Origin: Streptomyces rubrogriseus | GTDB lineage: Bacteria > Actinomycetota > Actinomycetes > Streptomycetales > Streptomycetaceae | Direction: 5' to 3' | DNA length: 64,000 nt | Assembly (NCBI RefSeq): GCF_027947575.1 | Contig: NZ_CP116256.1 | Span: forward strand, 2,728,001-2,792,000 | In this document: one piece after another, positions 29,444 through 39,770 of the stretch | How the letters are laid out: every line of letters starts with the position of its first letter | Position numbering within the stretch: the first letter of the stretch is position 1 | Translations under genes and position numbers: made by a program | The notes under the pieces: generated by a model | What the model saw: only the letters and a program-made list of their open reading frames with translations | Databases searched by the model: none | What the model was told of the DNA's origin: nothing

Positions 29444-30394
29444 GTGTCGAATGCCGTCTCCGGCCTGCCCGTAGGGCGTGGCCTGCTCTATCTGATCGTC
29501 GCCGGTGTCGCCTGGGGCACCGCCGGTGCCGCCGCCTCGCTGGTCTACCGCGCCAGCGACATGGGGCCCGTCGCCCTGTCGTTCTGGCGCTGCGCGGTGG
29601 GGCTCGTGCTGCTGCTCGCCGTCCGGCCGCTGCGCCCGCGGGTGCGCCCGGCGGTCCGCGAACCGTTCGCCCGCAAGACACTGCGGGCCGTCGTCACCGG
29701 CGTCGGGCTCGCGGTGTTCCAGACCGCCTACTTCGCCGCCGTGCAGTCCACCGGACTCGCCGTGGCCACGGTGGTCACCCTCGGCGCGGGGCCCGTACTG
29801 ATCGCCCTCGGCGCCCGCCTCGCCCTCGGTGAACGGCTGGGAGCGGGGGGTGCCGCGGCCGTGGCCGGCGCCCTCGCCGGGCTCCTGGTGCTCGTCCTCG
29901 GCGGCGGAAGCGCGACCGTCCGCCTGCCGGGTGTGCTCCTCGCGCTGCTGTCCGCCGCCGGGTACTCGGTGATGACGCTGCTCACCCGTTGGTGGGGACG
30001 GGGCGGCGGGGCGGACGCGGCCGGTACGTCCGTGGGGGCGTTCGCCGTCACGAGCCTGTGCCTGCTGCCGTTCGCCCTGGCCGAGGGGCTGGTGCCGCAC
30101 ACCGCCGAACCGGTCCGGCTGCTGTGGCTCCTCGCCTACGTCGCGGCCGTCCCGACCGCGCTCGCCTACGGGCTCTACTTCGCCGGCGCGGCCGTCGTCC
30201 GGTCCGCGACCGTCTCCGTGATCATGCTCCTGGAGCCGGTCAGCGCGGCCGCGCTCGCCGTCCTGCTGCTCGGCGAGCACCTCACGGCGGCGACCCTGGC
30301 CGGCACGCTGCTGATGCTCGGCTCGGTCGCGGGGCTCGCGGTGGCCGAGACGCGGGCGGCGCGGGAGGCGAGGACGCGGCCCGCGCCCGCGTGA
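29444..30394 (+). CDS. EamA/DMT-family exporter (second)
   Basis: A 316-residue protein with ten membrane segments and two EamA repeats: [20 protein letters not shown] at the start, [20 protein letters not shown], and in the second half [20 protein letters not shown] with [22 protein letters not shown] 29444 has GGAGAGA upstream. It is distinct from the preceding exporter and has its own promoter and leader. An amino-acid or metabolite efflux role is likely; the substrate is unknown. Confidence 0.88.
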   Translation: MSNAVSGLPVGRGLLYLIVAGVAWGTAGAAASLVYRASDMGPVALSFWRCAVGLVLLLAVRPLRPRVRPAVREPFARKTLRAVVTGVGLAVFQTAYFAAVQSTGLAVATVVTLGAGPVLIALGARLALGERLGAGGAAAVAGALAGLLVLVLGGGSATVRLPGVLLALLSAAGYSVMTLLTRWWGRGGGADAAGTSVGAFAVTSLCLLPFALAEGLVPHTAEPVRLLWLLAYVAAVPTALAYGLYFAGAAVVRSATVSVIMLLEPVSAAALAVLLLGEHLTAATLAGTLLMLGSVAGLAVAETRAAREARTRPAPA

Positions 30395-30458
30395 CGGCGG
30401 GAGCCCGGCTGGCGGCGGGAGCCCTTCCTGGGGCCCGCGCCGCCCGTGCGGGCCGGTG

Positions 30459-31145
30459 TCACCCGGCCGGGAGGTAGTCCGGCAGCGCCGTGCCGGGAGC
30501 CAGGGCCGGGTCGGGGACCGGAGCGTCGTACCCCTTGCGCAACGGGACGAGACCGGCCCAGTGCGGGAGGGAGAGGTCCTCCGGTTCGTCGTTCACCCCG
30601 CCCGTGCGGAGCTTGGCGGAGACCTCGTTCAGGTCGAGGCGGATCACGGCGGTGGCGGCCAGCTCCTTCTTGTTGGCCGGCCGCGAGTCGCGGGAGCGGC
30701 CCGGGACGACATGCTCGACCAGGGCGTCCAGGGCCGTGCGCCGCTCCTCGGGATCCGTCACCTCGTACGCCGTGCCGTGCACCACCACCGACCGGTAGTT
30801 GATCGAGTGGTGGAAGGCCGAGCGGGCCAGCACCAGCGCGTCCACGTGCGTCACGGTCAGGCACACCGGAAGGCCCGGGTCGGTCGCCCCCGTCATCCGC
30901 AGCGGGCGCGAGCCCGTCGAGCCGTGCACGTAGAGCCGCTCGCCCACCCGTCCGTACAGCGTCGGCAGGACCACCGGGGCGCCGTCGCGGACGAAACCGA
31001 GGTGGCAGACGTACCCCTCGTCGAGTATCGCGTGCACCAGCTCCTTGTCGTACGCGGCCCGCTCGGGGGAGCGGGTGGGGACGGTGCGGTCGGTGGGCGG
31101 GTAGGTGCCGGTGGGCTGCGACGGCGTCCCCGTGGTCCCCTGCAT
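30459..31145 (-). CDS. Pyridoxamine 5'-phosphate oxidase family (FMN-binding split barrel) protein
   Basis: A protein of about 228 residues with a split-barrel flavin fold: AILDEGYVCHLGFVRDG, VVLPTLYGRVGERLYVHGST, SRPLRMTG, then INYRSVVVHGTAYEVTDPEE. This subgroup resembles NimA-like and F420- or FMN-dependent proteins rather than PdxH. The start at 31145 has GGAGAA 4 bases before it; an upstream ATG at 31157 lies inside the shared palindrome. It diverges from a MocR regulator, a pairing that suggests regulation tied to vitamin B6. Confidence 0.85.
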   Translation of the reverse strand: MQGTTGTPSQPTGTYPPTDRTVPTRSPERAAYDKELVHAILDEGYVCHLGFVRDGAPVVLPTLYGRVGERLYVHGSTGSRPLRMTGATDPGLPVCLTVTHVDALVLARSAFHHSINYRSVVVHGTAYEVTDPEERRTALDALVEHVVPGRSRDSRPANKKELAATAVIRLDLNEVSAKLRTGGVNDEPEDLSLPHWAGLVPLRKGYDAPVPDPALAPGTALPDYLPAG

Positions 31146-31157
31146 GGCGTTCTCCAT

Positions 31158-31169
31158 TGCACTAGTGCA
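31158..31169. promoter_or_regulatory. TGCACTAGTGCA palindrome in the MocR divergon
   Basis: A perfect 12-base palindrome between the divergent oxidoreductase and MocR genes. It overlaps CATAAT (31168-31173), a plausible -10 for the MocR gene. It is the best candidate operator for MocR in this spacer. Confidence 0.6.
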
Positions 31170-31180
31170 TAATCGGCTTT

Positions 31181-32518
31181 GTGCTAGGAGAGTATCGGAT
31201 CACAGGACGGGGTGCAGCGGAGATTTCCGCGAGCGTCGAGCGCGCCGTGGGCTCGGGAGAGCTGGAGCCGGGGCAACCCCTGCCGCCGATGCGGGAGTTG
31301 GCGCAGCGGCTCGGGGTGAACCCGAACACCGTCGCCGCCGCCTACCGCACCCTGCGGGAACGCGGGGTCATCGAGACGGCCGGGCGGAGGGGCAGCCGGG
31401 TGCGCGCGAAACCGGCGACCACCGGGCGGGAGTTCATCCGCGTCGACGTGCCCGCGGGTGTGCGCGACGTGTCCGACGGCAATCCGGACCCGGCGTTGCT
31501 GCCCGCGCTGGGCCCCGTGTTCGCCGTGGCGGCCGCGCAGGGCGACCGCGAACCGGTGCTGTACGGGCACGCGCCCGTGGATCCGGAGCTGGCCCGCGTC
31601 GCGCGGGCCGAACTGGACGCCGACGGTGTGCCGGACGGGCCCGTGATGGTGACGTCCGGCTCCCTGGACGCCATGGAGCGGGTCCTCGCGGCCCATCTCA
31701 GGCCCGGTGACGCCGTCGCCGTCGAGGACCCGGGCTGGGGCAGCCTCCTGGACCTGGTGCCCGCGCTCGGCCTGCGCACGGTCCCCGTCGGGGTCGACGA
31801 CCAGGGGCCGCTGCCCGAGGACGTGCGCCGGGTCCTGGCGGCCGGTGCCCGCGCTCTGGTGGTCACGGACCGCGCGCAGAACCCGACCGGCGCCGCGGTG
31901 GGCGCGGCACGCGCGCGTTCGCTGCGGTCCGTCCTGCGCGAGCACCCGGGGACGCTGCTCATCGAGGACGACCACGGGCACGGCATCGTAGACCTGCCGC
32001 TGCACCCCCTCGCCGGTACGACCCGACACTGGGCCTTCGTCCGTTCCGCGGCCAAGGCCTGCGGTCCCGACCTGCGGCTCGCCGTGCTCACCGGGGACCC
32101 CGTCACGCTCGACCGGGTGCACGGGCGGCAGCGGCTGGGCCCCGGCTGGGTCAGCCGTATCACCCAGCGGGCCGTGGCCCGGCTGTGGGCCGACGGTGCG
32201 GTGGACGCCCGCGCGGTGGCGGGGGTGTACGGGCGGCGCAGGGACGGGCTCCTCGTCGCCCTCGCGGAACACGGGGTCGCCGGGTACGGCCGCAGCGGCA
32301 TGAACGTGTGGATCCCGGTGCCGGACGAGACGGGTGCCGTCGCCCGGCTCCTGCACGCCGGCTGGGCGGTCGCCCCCGGCGCCCGCTTCCGTCTGGGCGC
32401 GCCGCCCGGCATCCGGATCACGGTCTCGACGCTGGCGGAGGACGACCTCGGACCACTGGCGGAGGCGGTCGCCGCGGCGACGGGGCCGGGGTCGGGGCCG
32501 CCGCGGAGCTACGTCTGA
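31181..32518 (+). CDS. MocR/PdxR-family regulator (GntR HTH plus aminotransferase domain)
   Basis: A 445-residue chimera. The N-terminal GntR winged helix (LEPGQPLPPMRELAQRLGVN, NTVAAAYRTLRERGVIE) is fused to a fold-type-I aminotransferase domain (about 100-440) with VEDPGWGSLLDLV, TDRAQNPTG, LIEDDHGHG and the PLP-lysine candidate in RSAAKACGPDLRLA. MocR proteins bind PLP as effector and usually regulate the divergent gene. GTG 31181 lies 7 bases after the -10-like CATAAT and has no ribosome site, so a leaderless mRNA is likely. Confidence 0.92.
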   Translation: MLGEYRITGRGAAEISASVERAVGSGELEPGQPLPPMRELAQRLGVNPNTVAAAYRTLRERGVIETAGRRGSRVRAKPATTGREFIRVDVPAGVRDVSDGNPDPALLPALGPVFAVAAAQGDREPVLYGHAPVDPELARVARAELDADGVPDGPVMVTSGSLDAMERVLAAHLRPGDAVAVEDPGWGSLLDLVPALGLRTVPVGVDDQGPLPEDVRRVLAAGARALVVTDRAQNPTGAAVGAARARSLRSVLREHPGTLLIEDDHGHGIVDLPLHPLAGTTRHWAFVRSAAKACGPDLRLAVLTGDPVTLDRVHGRQRLGPGWVSRITQRAVARLWADGAVDARAVAGVYGRRRDGLLVALAEHGVAGYGRSGMNVWIPVPDETGAVARLLHAGWAVAPGARFRLGAPPGIRITVSTLAEDDLGPLAEAVAAATGPGSGPPRSYV

Positions 32519-32950
<432 letters not shown>

Positions 32951-32958
32951 CGCCCCTC

Positions 32959-33951
32959 TCAGACCCGCGAGCCCTGTCCCACTCCCGTCGTCCCCCGAGT
33001 CTCCGACGCGGGCGCGGGCGCGGTCCCGCCCCGGTCCGTTCTGGGCCGGGACTGGGTCAGGGCCGCGCCGGCGAGGACGACGACCGCGCCGACCGGGGTC
33101 GACCAGGACAGCGACTCGCCGAGCAGGGCGACGCCCGCGGCCGTCGCGATGACCGGGGTGAAGTAGGTGACCATCTGGGCCGTCGTCGGGCCGACCTCGG
33201 CGACCAGGTCGTACTGGATCAGGAAGGCGAGCCCGGTGCCGAGCACGCCCAGGGCCGCGACCGCCAGCAGCGGGAGTACCGGGAAGCTGGTGGGCACCGA
33301 CGTGAACAGCGGTGTCACGACCGCCAGTTGCAGCGTGGCCAGGCCCAGTTGGGCACCGGTCAGCGACAGGTGGGAGTGGCTGGAGCCGGCCAGCGTGCGG
33401 CGGACGTAGATCCAGCCGACCGGATAGCTGAGCGAGGCCAGCAGGGCCAGCGCCGTGCCCGTGACGTCGAGGCCGTGGAACCCCTGCCAGACGCCCAGCA
33501 CGGTCAGGACGCCGAGGAAGCCGATGCCGAGCCCTGCCACCCGGCGGCGCGTCGGCCGGTCCTCGGACAGGGCGACCAGCGACAGGGCCATGCCCCACAG
33601 TGGCGAGGTCGCGTTGCAGATGCCCGCGAGGGACGACGGGATGGTCAGCTCCGAGAAGGCGAACAGCGAGAACGGCAGCGCGTTGAGGAGGAACCCGGCG
33701 ACCGTCAGATGCAGCCACGTCCACGCCCCGCGCGGAAGCCGCTCCCGCTTCACCGCCATCGCCGCGGCCACCACCGCCGTGCCGAACGCCAGCCGCCCGA
33801 GCGTGACCTGGAACGGGGCGAAACTCTCGGTGCCCACCTTCATGAAGAGGAAGCTGAAACCCCAGACGAGGGAGAGGAGGCCGAAGCGCAGCCGCCAGTC
33901 GAGGACGCGGCGGGCCGGGGACGGGGCGGAGGGGGACGGGACGCTGCTCAT
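32959..33951 (-). CDS. EamA/DMT-family exporter (third)
   Basis: A protein of about 330 residues with ten membrane segments: FGLLSLVWGFSFLFMKVGTE at the start, SELTIPSSLAGICNATSPLW in the first repeat, and QMVTYFTPVIATAAGVALLG with ESLSWSTPVGAVVVLAGAAL in the second. It lies divergent to a LysR gene, a common pairing in which LysR controls the exporter. ATG 33951 (MSSVPSP) is chosen; ATG 33987 would add 12 residues. The exported metabolite is unknown. Confidence 0.88.
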   Translation of the reverse strand: MSSVPSPSAPSPARRVLDWRLRFGLLSLVWGFSFLFMKVGTESFAPFQVTLGRLAFGTAVVAAAMAVKRERLPRGAWTWLHLTVAGFLLNALPFSLFAFSELTIPSSLAGICNATSPLWGMALSLVALSEDRPTRRRVAGLGIGFLGVLTVLGVWQGFHGLDVTGTALALLASLSYPVGWIYVRRTLAGSSHSHLSLTGAQLGLATLQLAVVTPLFTSVPTSFPVLPLLAVAALGVLGTGLAFLIQYDLVAEVGPTTAQMVTYFTPVIATAAGVALLGESLSWSTPVGAVVVLAGAALTQSRPRTDRGGTAPAPASETRGTTGVGQGSRV

Positions 33952-33975
33952 GCAGGCAACGATGAGGCAGTCGTC

Positions 33976-34018
33976 CTCGTAGCACAATCGAGAATTCGCA
34001 CGGAATATCTCGTAGTAT
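33976..34018. promoter_or_regulatory. Repeated CTCGTAG in the LysR/exporter spacer
   Basis: CTCGTAGCAC at 33976 and CTCGTAGTAT at 34009 are direct repeats 33 bases apart (three helical turns), with AT-rich sequence between them (CGAGAATTCG, GGAATATC). The spacer is only about 75 bases, so these are the likely LysR contact sites for both promoters. Confidence 0.45.
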
Positions 34019-34025
34019 CGCTTAC

Positions 34026-34937
34026 ATGTTGAACCTGGAGCGCCTGCGGACCCTCGACGCCCTCGCCCGGCACGGATCGGTCAGCGGCGCCGCGGCCGGC
34101 CTGCACATCACCACCTCGGCGGTCTCCCAGCAGATGGCCAAGCTGGAGCGCGAGGCCGGGCAGCGGCTCCTCGCCAAGAACGGGCGGGGCGTACGCCTCA
34201 CGGACGCCGGCCGGCTGCTCGCCGAGCACGCGGCCCGCATCCTCTCCCAGGTCGAGCTGGCCCAGGCCGACCTGGAGGCGCAGCGCGGACAGGTGGCGGG
34301 CGAGCTGCGGCTGTCGGCGTTCCCCACGGCCGCCCGCGGACTCTTCCCCGCCGCGCTGGCCGCCCTCCGTGCCGAGCACCCGGCGTTGCGCATCCGCTCC
34401 TCGGAGCTGGAGCCGGAGCGCGGCATCAACGGCGTGGTGCGCGGCGACCTGGACCTGGCCGTCGTGCTCGACTGGTACAACAAGCCGATGCCGCTGCCCG
34501 ACGGACTCGTCAAGGCGCCGCTCCTGGACGACCCCGCCGATGTCGCCCTGTCCGTCGGCCACCGGCTGGCCGGCCGGGACGAGGTGGACCTCGCGGAGTT
34601 CGCCGAGGACGAGTGGATCACGTGGGGCGAGGGGGAGTTCTGTCATGAGTGGCTGATGTTCACGCTGCGCTCCAAGGGCATCGAGCCGATCGTCGGCCAT
34701 CGCGCCGCCGAGACCCACACCCAGCTGGGGCTGGTCGCCGCCGGGCTCGGCGTGTGCATCGCACCCCTGCTCGGCCGCCGTCCGATGCCCGCCGCGGTCG
34801 TCACCGTGCCGCTGAAGCAGCGGGTACGCCGGCACGTGTACGTCGTCTGGCGCGCGGACGCCGACCGCCGCCCGTCGATCCGGGCGGCGGTGGACGCGCT
34901 GCGGGCGGCGGCGCGGGAGGTGGGCGAGGCGGGGTGA
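34026..34937 (+). CDS. LysR-family transcriptional regulator
   Basis: A 303-residue regulator. The N-terminal winged helix is typical: LNLERLRTLDALARHGSVSG, AAAGLHITTSAVSQQMAKLE, GVRLTDAGRLLAEHAARILS. The remainder is the effector-binding domain (GELRLSAFPTAARGLFPAAL onward). It probably regulates the divergent exporter at 32959-33951 and itself. The start at ATG 34026 lies close to the shared spacer's AT-rich core. The ligand is unknown. Confidence 0.92.
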   Translation: MLNLERLRTLDALARHGSVSGAAAGLHITTSAVSQQMAKLEREAGQRLLAKNGRGVRLTDAGRLLAEHAARILSQVELAQADLEAQRGQVAGELRLSAFPTAARGLFPAALAALRAEHPALRIRSSELEPERGINGVVRGDLDLAVVLDWYNKPMPLPDGLVKAPLLDDPADVALSVGHRLAGRDEVDLAEFAEDEWITWGEGEFCHEWLMFTLRSKGIEPIVGHRAAETHTQLGLVAAGLGVCIAPLLGRRPMPAAVVTVPLKQRVRRHVYVVWRADADRRPSIRAAVDALRAAAREVGEAG

Positions 34938-35063
34938 GACCGGGCGGGCCCGCGCCGGGCGGGCGCCACTCGGTTGCGGGCGCCGGGCCATACCGACGCC
35001 TCCCGGGCGGGCGTCACTCGGGCGGCGCCGGGCTGCACCGGCGGCTCTCGGGCGGGCGCCCGG

Positions 35064-35531
35064 CTACCCCGGTGCCAGCTTGCGGAAGTCCCAGGAGACG
35101 ACCTTCTCCGGCGTCAGCCGCAGCCAGGCGTGCCGGCCGTCGTGGGGCATCTCCTGGAGGCCGAAGTTCTTGCGGGCGAACAGCGTCTCCGGAAAGTCGA
35201 GTTCGGCGCACAGCTCACCGGTGCGCGGCGCCTCGCCCACGAACGCCACCCGGCCGGACAGCTCCACGCCCCGCAACTCGTCGTACTCCTCGCCGGTGTC
35301 GACGACGATCGCCACCCGCGGATCGCGCCGCAGGTCCGTCCAGCGCCGGCTGCGCACGACCGAGTACAGCCACATCGAGGCACCGTCCCAGACGAACCAG
35401 AGCGTGCTCACGTGCGGGGCGCCGTCCGCCGAGACGGTGGCGACCCGGCAGGTGCGCTGGGTGGTGAGGAACGCCTCCAGCTCGCCGGGCGTCATCATGA
35501 TCCGGCGCCCCCGGCGCTGCGTCACGGTCAT
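35064..35531 (-). CDS. PPOX-class split-barrel flavin/F420 protein
   Basis: A 155-residue protein of the pyridoxamine-phosphate-oxidase-like class: TPGELEAFLTTQRTCRVATV, APHVSTLWFVWDG, WLYSVVRSRRWTDLRRDPRV and the C-terminal WDFRKLAPG. Actinobacterial members bind F420, FMN or haem. ATG 35531 overlaps the stop of the Rieske lipoprotein gene (ATGA), so the two are translated together and may share an electron-transfer role. That link is inferred from the overlap. Confidence 0.85.
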   Translation of the reverse strand: MTVTQRRGRRIMMTPGELEAFLTTQRTCRVATVSADGAPHVSTLWFVWDGASMWLYSVVRSRRWTDLRRDPRVAIVVDTGEEYDELRGVELSGRVAFVGEAPRTGELCAELDFPETLFARKNFGLQEMPHDGRHAWLRLTPEKVVSWDFRKLAPG

Positions 35532-36025
35532 CCGGCCAGCCGGATCGAGTCCCCGCTGACCGTGATCTGCACGGCGGGCAGCGGCTTGGGCGCGGGTCCG
35601 CCCTGCACGCTGCCGTCGGTGATCGAGAAGCTGCTGTTGTGGCAGGGGCAGTTGATGAGCCCGTCGGCCACGCTCTTCACGGCGCAGCCCTGGTGGGTGC
35701 AGGTGGCGGAGAAGGCCTTGAAGTCGCCCGCCGCGGGCTGGGTCACCACCACCTTCTGGTCGGGGAAGACCTTCCCGCCGCCCTCGGGGATGTCGGCCGT
35801 CGCCGCGAGGGCGGCCCCCGCCCCCGCGTTCTCGCCGCCGCCCGAACCGCCGCCGCCCGCCTCCTGGGAGGGGCTGCCGGAGGGAGCGGTGCCGCTGTCG
35901 CCGGACGCGTCGTCGTCCGAGCCTGAGCAGGCGGCCAGCACGGCGGTGAGCCCCGCCGCCCCGGCCGCCGCCACGACCGTACGACGGGCCGGTCCCGCTG
36001 CGGGATGAAACGATGCGCTGGTCAT
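35528..36025 (-). CDS. Secreted Rieske [2Fe-2S] lipoprotein
   Basis: A protein of about 165 residues. The N-terminus has the RR of a Tat-type signal (ARRTVVAAAGAAGLTAVLAA) and a lipobox LAAC at about residue 33, so it should be a lipid-anchored extracytoplasmic protein. A Ser/Gly/Pro-rich linker leads to a compact Rieske domain with both ligand pairs, CTHQGC and CPCHNSSF (C-x-H ... C-x2-H). The redox partner is unknown; the coupled PPOX gene is the obvious candidate. GGAAGGGA precedes the ATG. Confidence 0.92.
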   Translation of the reverse strand: MTSASFHPAAGPARRTVVAAAGAAGLTAVLAACSGSDDDASGDSGTAPSGSPSQEAGGGGSGGGENAGAGAALAATADIPEGGGKVFPDQKVVVTQPAAGDFKAFSATCTHQGCAVKSVADGLINCPCHNSSFSITDGSVQGGPAPKPLPAVQITVSGDSIRLAG

Positions 36026-36342
36026 GCTGGGTCCCTTCCGGGGTGGATGCGTGATGATCTGCCGAGAGGTACGGCCCCGCGGCGCTTGTTGTTCAAGGCC
36101 GGCGGCCGTCCCTCGCCCACGGGCCGCCGGGCAACTCCGCGTGGAACGCCCCGAGTCGTACCGGGTGCCGCAATTACTTGCGTGTCCGTGCCCGTGACAC
36201 CCGGATAGGCGCGCGCCCCGCCGGTGCCTAGGTTCCCTTCCGCGAGACACCGTCGCACCGATCCGCGCCCCGGGAGGCGTGAACGACGCGGAAGGTGGCT
36301 TGCACTGGCTTGTCATGCGCACGACACCCCACGGAGATGCCC
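36026..36342. other. Divergent promoter region, about 317 bases
   Basis: It separates the Rieske lipoprotein and the secreted protease. I see no gene. A -10-like TAGGTT lies at 36229-36234 and TTGCAC at 36300-36305, but neither has a convincing partner element at normal spacing. The promoters of both neighbours should be here. Confidence 0.55.
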
Positions 36343-37956
<1,614 letters not shown>

Positions 37957-38014
37957 GCCGTCCGGCCTCCACACCCCCACCCCCTTGCCCCACCCCCACC
38001 CGAAAGGACACGAC

Positions 38015-38578
38015 ATGTCCGTGCTCAAGCGGGGAGCCGGAGCGCTCCTGGCCTCCCTCCTGCTGGCGGCCCTGCCCTTCACCGCCGAGGCGGCCGGGAC
38101 GACGGCCCCCGCCCCCGGTCCGTCCGCCGCGTCCGCCGGGGCCACCGCCGCGACCGAGGGCGTCTCGCTCACCGGCGACCGGGCCGGGACCCTGGCGACG
38201 GCGCGGCCGGCGGAGCGGACCCCGGCGAAGCAGCCCGCGGGCGTCGCACGGGCGAGCTGGTACTACCACATCACCGCCTCGTGCCGGGGCTACGAGAACG
38301 CGATCGTCGCCGGCGCGGACTACTGGGGAGGCGGCGTCCGCACCGCCTCCAGTGGCACGCCCGTCTCCTGCACCAACGGCTACGTGGCGGGCTGCGGCAT
38401 ATCCAACGCCGTCGGCTGCAACTGGAACTACGGCGGCCGTATCGCCCTGTCCACCATGGTGCGCGACTTCGCCCTGCTCTCCGCGCACGAGTTCGGACAC
38501 AACTGGTACGACCACAGTGCCGTGGGCTGCGCGAGCTGGAACAGCGCCTACGACGTCATGAAGACGCAGATGTGCTGA
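38015..38578 (+). CDS. Secreted HExxH metalloprotease-like protein (snapalysin-sized)
   Basis: A protein of about 187 residues with a signal peptide at 1-27 (LLASLLLAALPFTAEAA) and a pro-region up to about 80. The mature part has four or more Cys and the zinc motif HEFGHNWYDH, with a Met-turn-like YDVM near the C-terminus. Size and secretion resemble Streptomyces snapalysins (M7), but the usual HExxHxxGxxH/D spacing is not met: the third ligand would be His or Asp one or two residues early. AAAGGA precedes ATG 38015. It follows the S8 protease on the same strand, 58 bases later. Confidence 0.75.
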   Translation: MSVLKRGAGALLASLLLAALPFTAEAAGTTAPAPGPSAASAGATAATEGVSLTGDRAGTLATARPAERTPAKQPAGVARASWYYHITASCRGYENAIVAGADYWGGGVRTASSGTPVSCTNGYVAGCGISNAVGCNWNYGGRIALSTMVRDFALLSAHEFGHNWYDHSAVGCASWNSAYDVMKTQMC

Positions 38579-38663
38579 CGACCGGCGTCCGGGACCGGAC
38601 CGACGTCACCGCCGTGGCCGCCCGCGAGAACGCGCGGGCGGCCACGGCCGGTCCGGCCCGGGT

Positions 38664-39647
38664 TCACAGCCAGCCCGCGCGCTGGGCCTGCAGGGCCAAC
38701 TGGAAGCGGTTCGCGGCGCCGAGGCGGGCCATGAGGATCTGGAGACGCCGGAACAGCGTGCGCCGGCTGATGCCCAGCTCACGGGCGGCGACCTCGTCGG
38801 TCGCACCACCGGCCAGAAGCCGCAGCAGCCGGCGGTCGGCCGGCGGGAGCCCGGCGGGGCGGGTGGCGGGACCGTGCAGCGGGACGGCGTCGCGCCAGGT
38901 CTGTTCGAACAGTGCCGCCAGCGCGGAGAGCAGACCGCAGGGCTGCACCACCAGCATGGTGTTGTGCACGTCAGCGTCCCTGATCGACAACGACACCAGC
39001 GCGAACGCCTCGTCGATGATCAGCAGCTTGACCGGCACCGACGGCAGCACCCTGGCCTGCTCACCCGCCTCGATACACGGTTCGATGACGTTCTCGAGCT
39101 GTCCGGGCCGCTCCAGCGACTCGCGCGCGTAGACGACCCGCTGGGTCACCCCGCGGGCCAGCGTCGCGAGCGCGTCGTCCGTCGCGCCCGCCAGGTGGAC
39201 GTAGGGCGGGGACTCGAACTGCCGGATCTGCTCCCGGGCACTGGCCCACGCGTGGCGCATCCGCGGACCGACGTCCTCCCCGGTGACGACCTCGACGAGG
39301 CCGTCGTTGTAGGCGGCCAGGCGCCGACGACGGAACGACTCGAACGCGCCCCCGACGGCGATGCGCGACTCCTCCAGCTCGGCCGCCCGGTGCCGCGCGA
39401 GCACCTCCAGGCCCGCCGCGGGCGGCACCGGCGCCACGACGTCCGCGTCCCCGGCCGCCGCACTGGCCAGACCGGTGTCCGCCAGCGTGGCGTACGCCGC
39501 GGCGAGCCGGTCGCCGCTCAGGCCGGTCGCCGCGCCGATCGCCTCCAGCGGGGCGGGTGACAGCTCCAGCAGGGCCAGGTAGACCCGGCAGGCCGTGGGG
39601 TCGAGCCCCAGTACGCGGAGGGACTCGCCGAGCTTCTCGTTCGCCAT
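38664..39647 (-). CDS. TrmB-like / LuxR-HTH transcriptional regulator
   Basis: A regulator of about 327 residues. The N-terminus resembles a TrmB winged helix (GLDPTACRVYLALLELSPAP, EAIGAATGLSGDRLAAAYAT). The middle is a sensor-like domain containing SVPVKLLIIDEAFALVS. The C-terminus is a LuxR-type helix-turn-helix (LLAGGATDEVAARELGISRR, TLFRRLQILMARLGAANRFQ). This architecture is common in Streptomyces; ligands are unknown. ATG 39647 lacks a strong ribosome site. It diverges from the aminopeptidase gene. Confidence 0.85.
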   Translation of the reverse strand: MANEKLGESLRVLGLDPTACRVYLALLELSPAPLEAIGAATGLSGDRLAAAYATLADTGLASAAAGDADVVAPVPPAAGLEVLARHRAAELEESRIAVGGAFESFRRRRLAAYNDGLVEVVTGEDVGPRMRHAWASAREQIRQFESPPYVHLAGATDDALATLARGVTQRVVYARESLERPGQLENVIEPCIEAGEQARVLPSVPVKLLIIDEAFALVSLSIRDADVHNTMLVVQPCGLLSALAALFEQTWRDAVPLHGPATRPAGLPPADRRLLRLLAGGATDEVAARELGISRRTLFRRLQILMARLGAANRFQLALQAQRAGWL

Positions 39648-39770
39648 GAGGCGATTATCGGCCCGACCGGTCCCATGGTGGCCGATCAGTGCCACTGGCA
39701 CTCCTGAGCCCCGCGGCCCGCCGGGACGCGGTACCGTCCGGCGGAAGTCCAGCGAAAGAAGGTGCACGAC

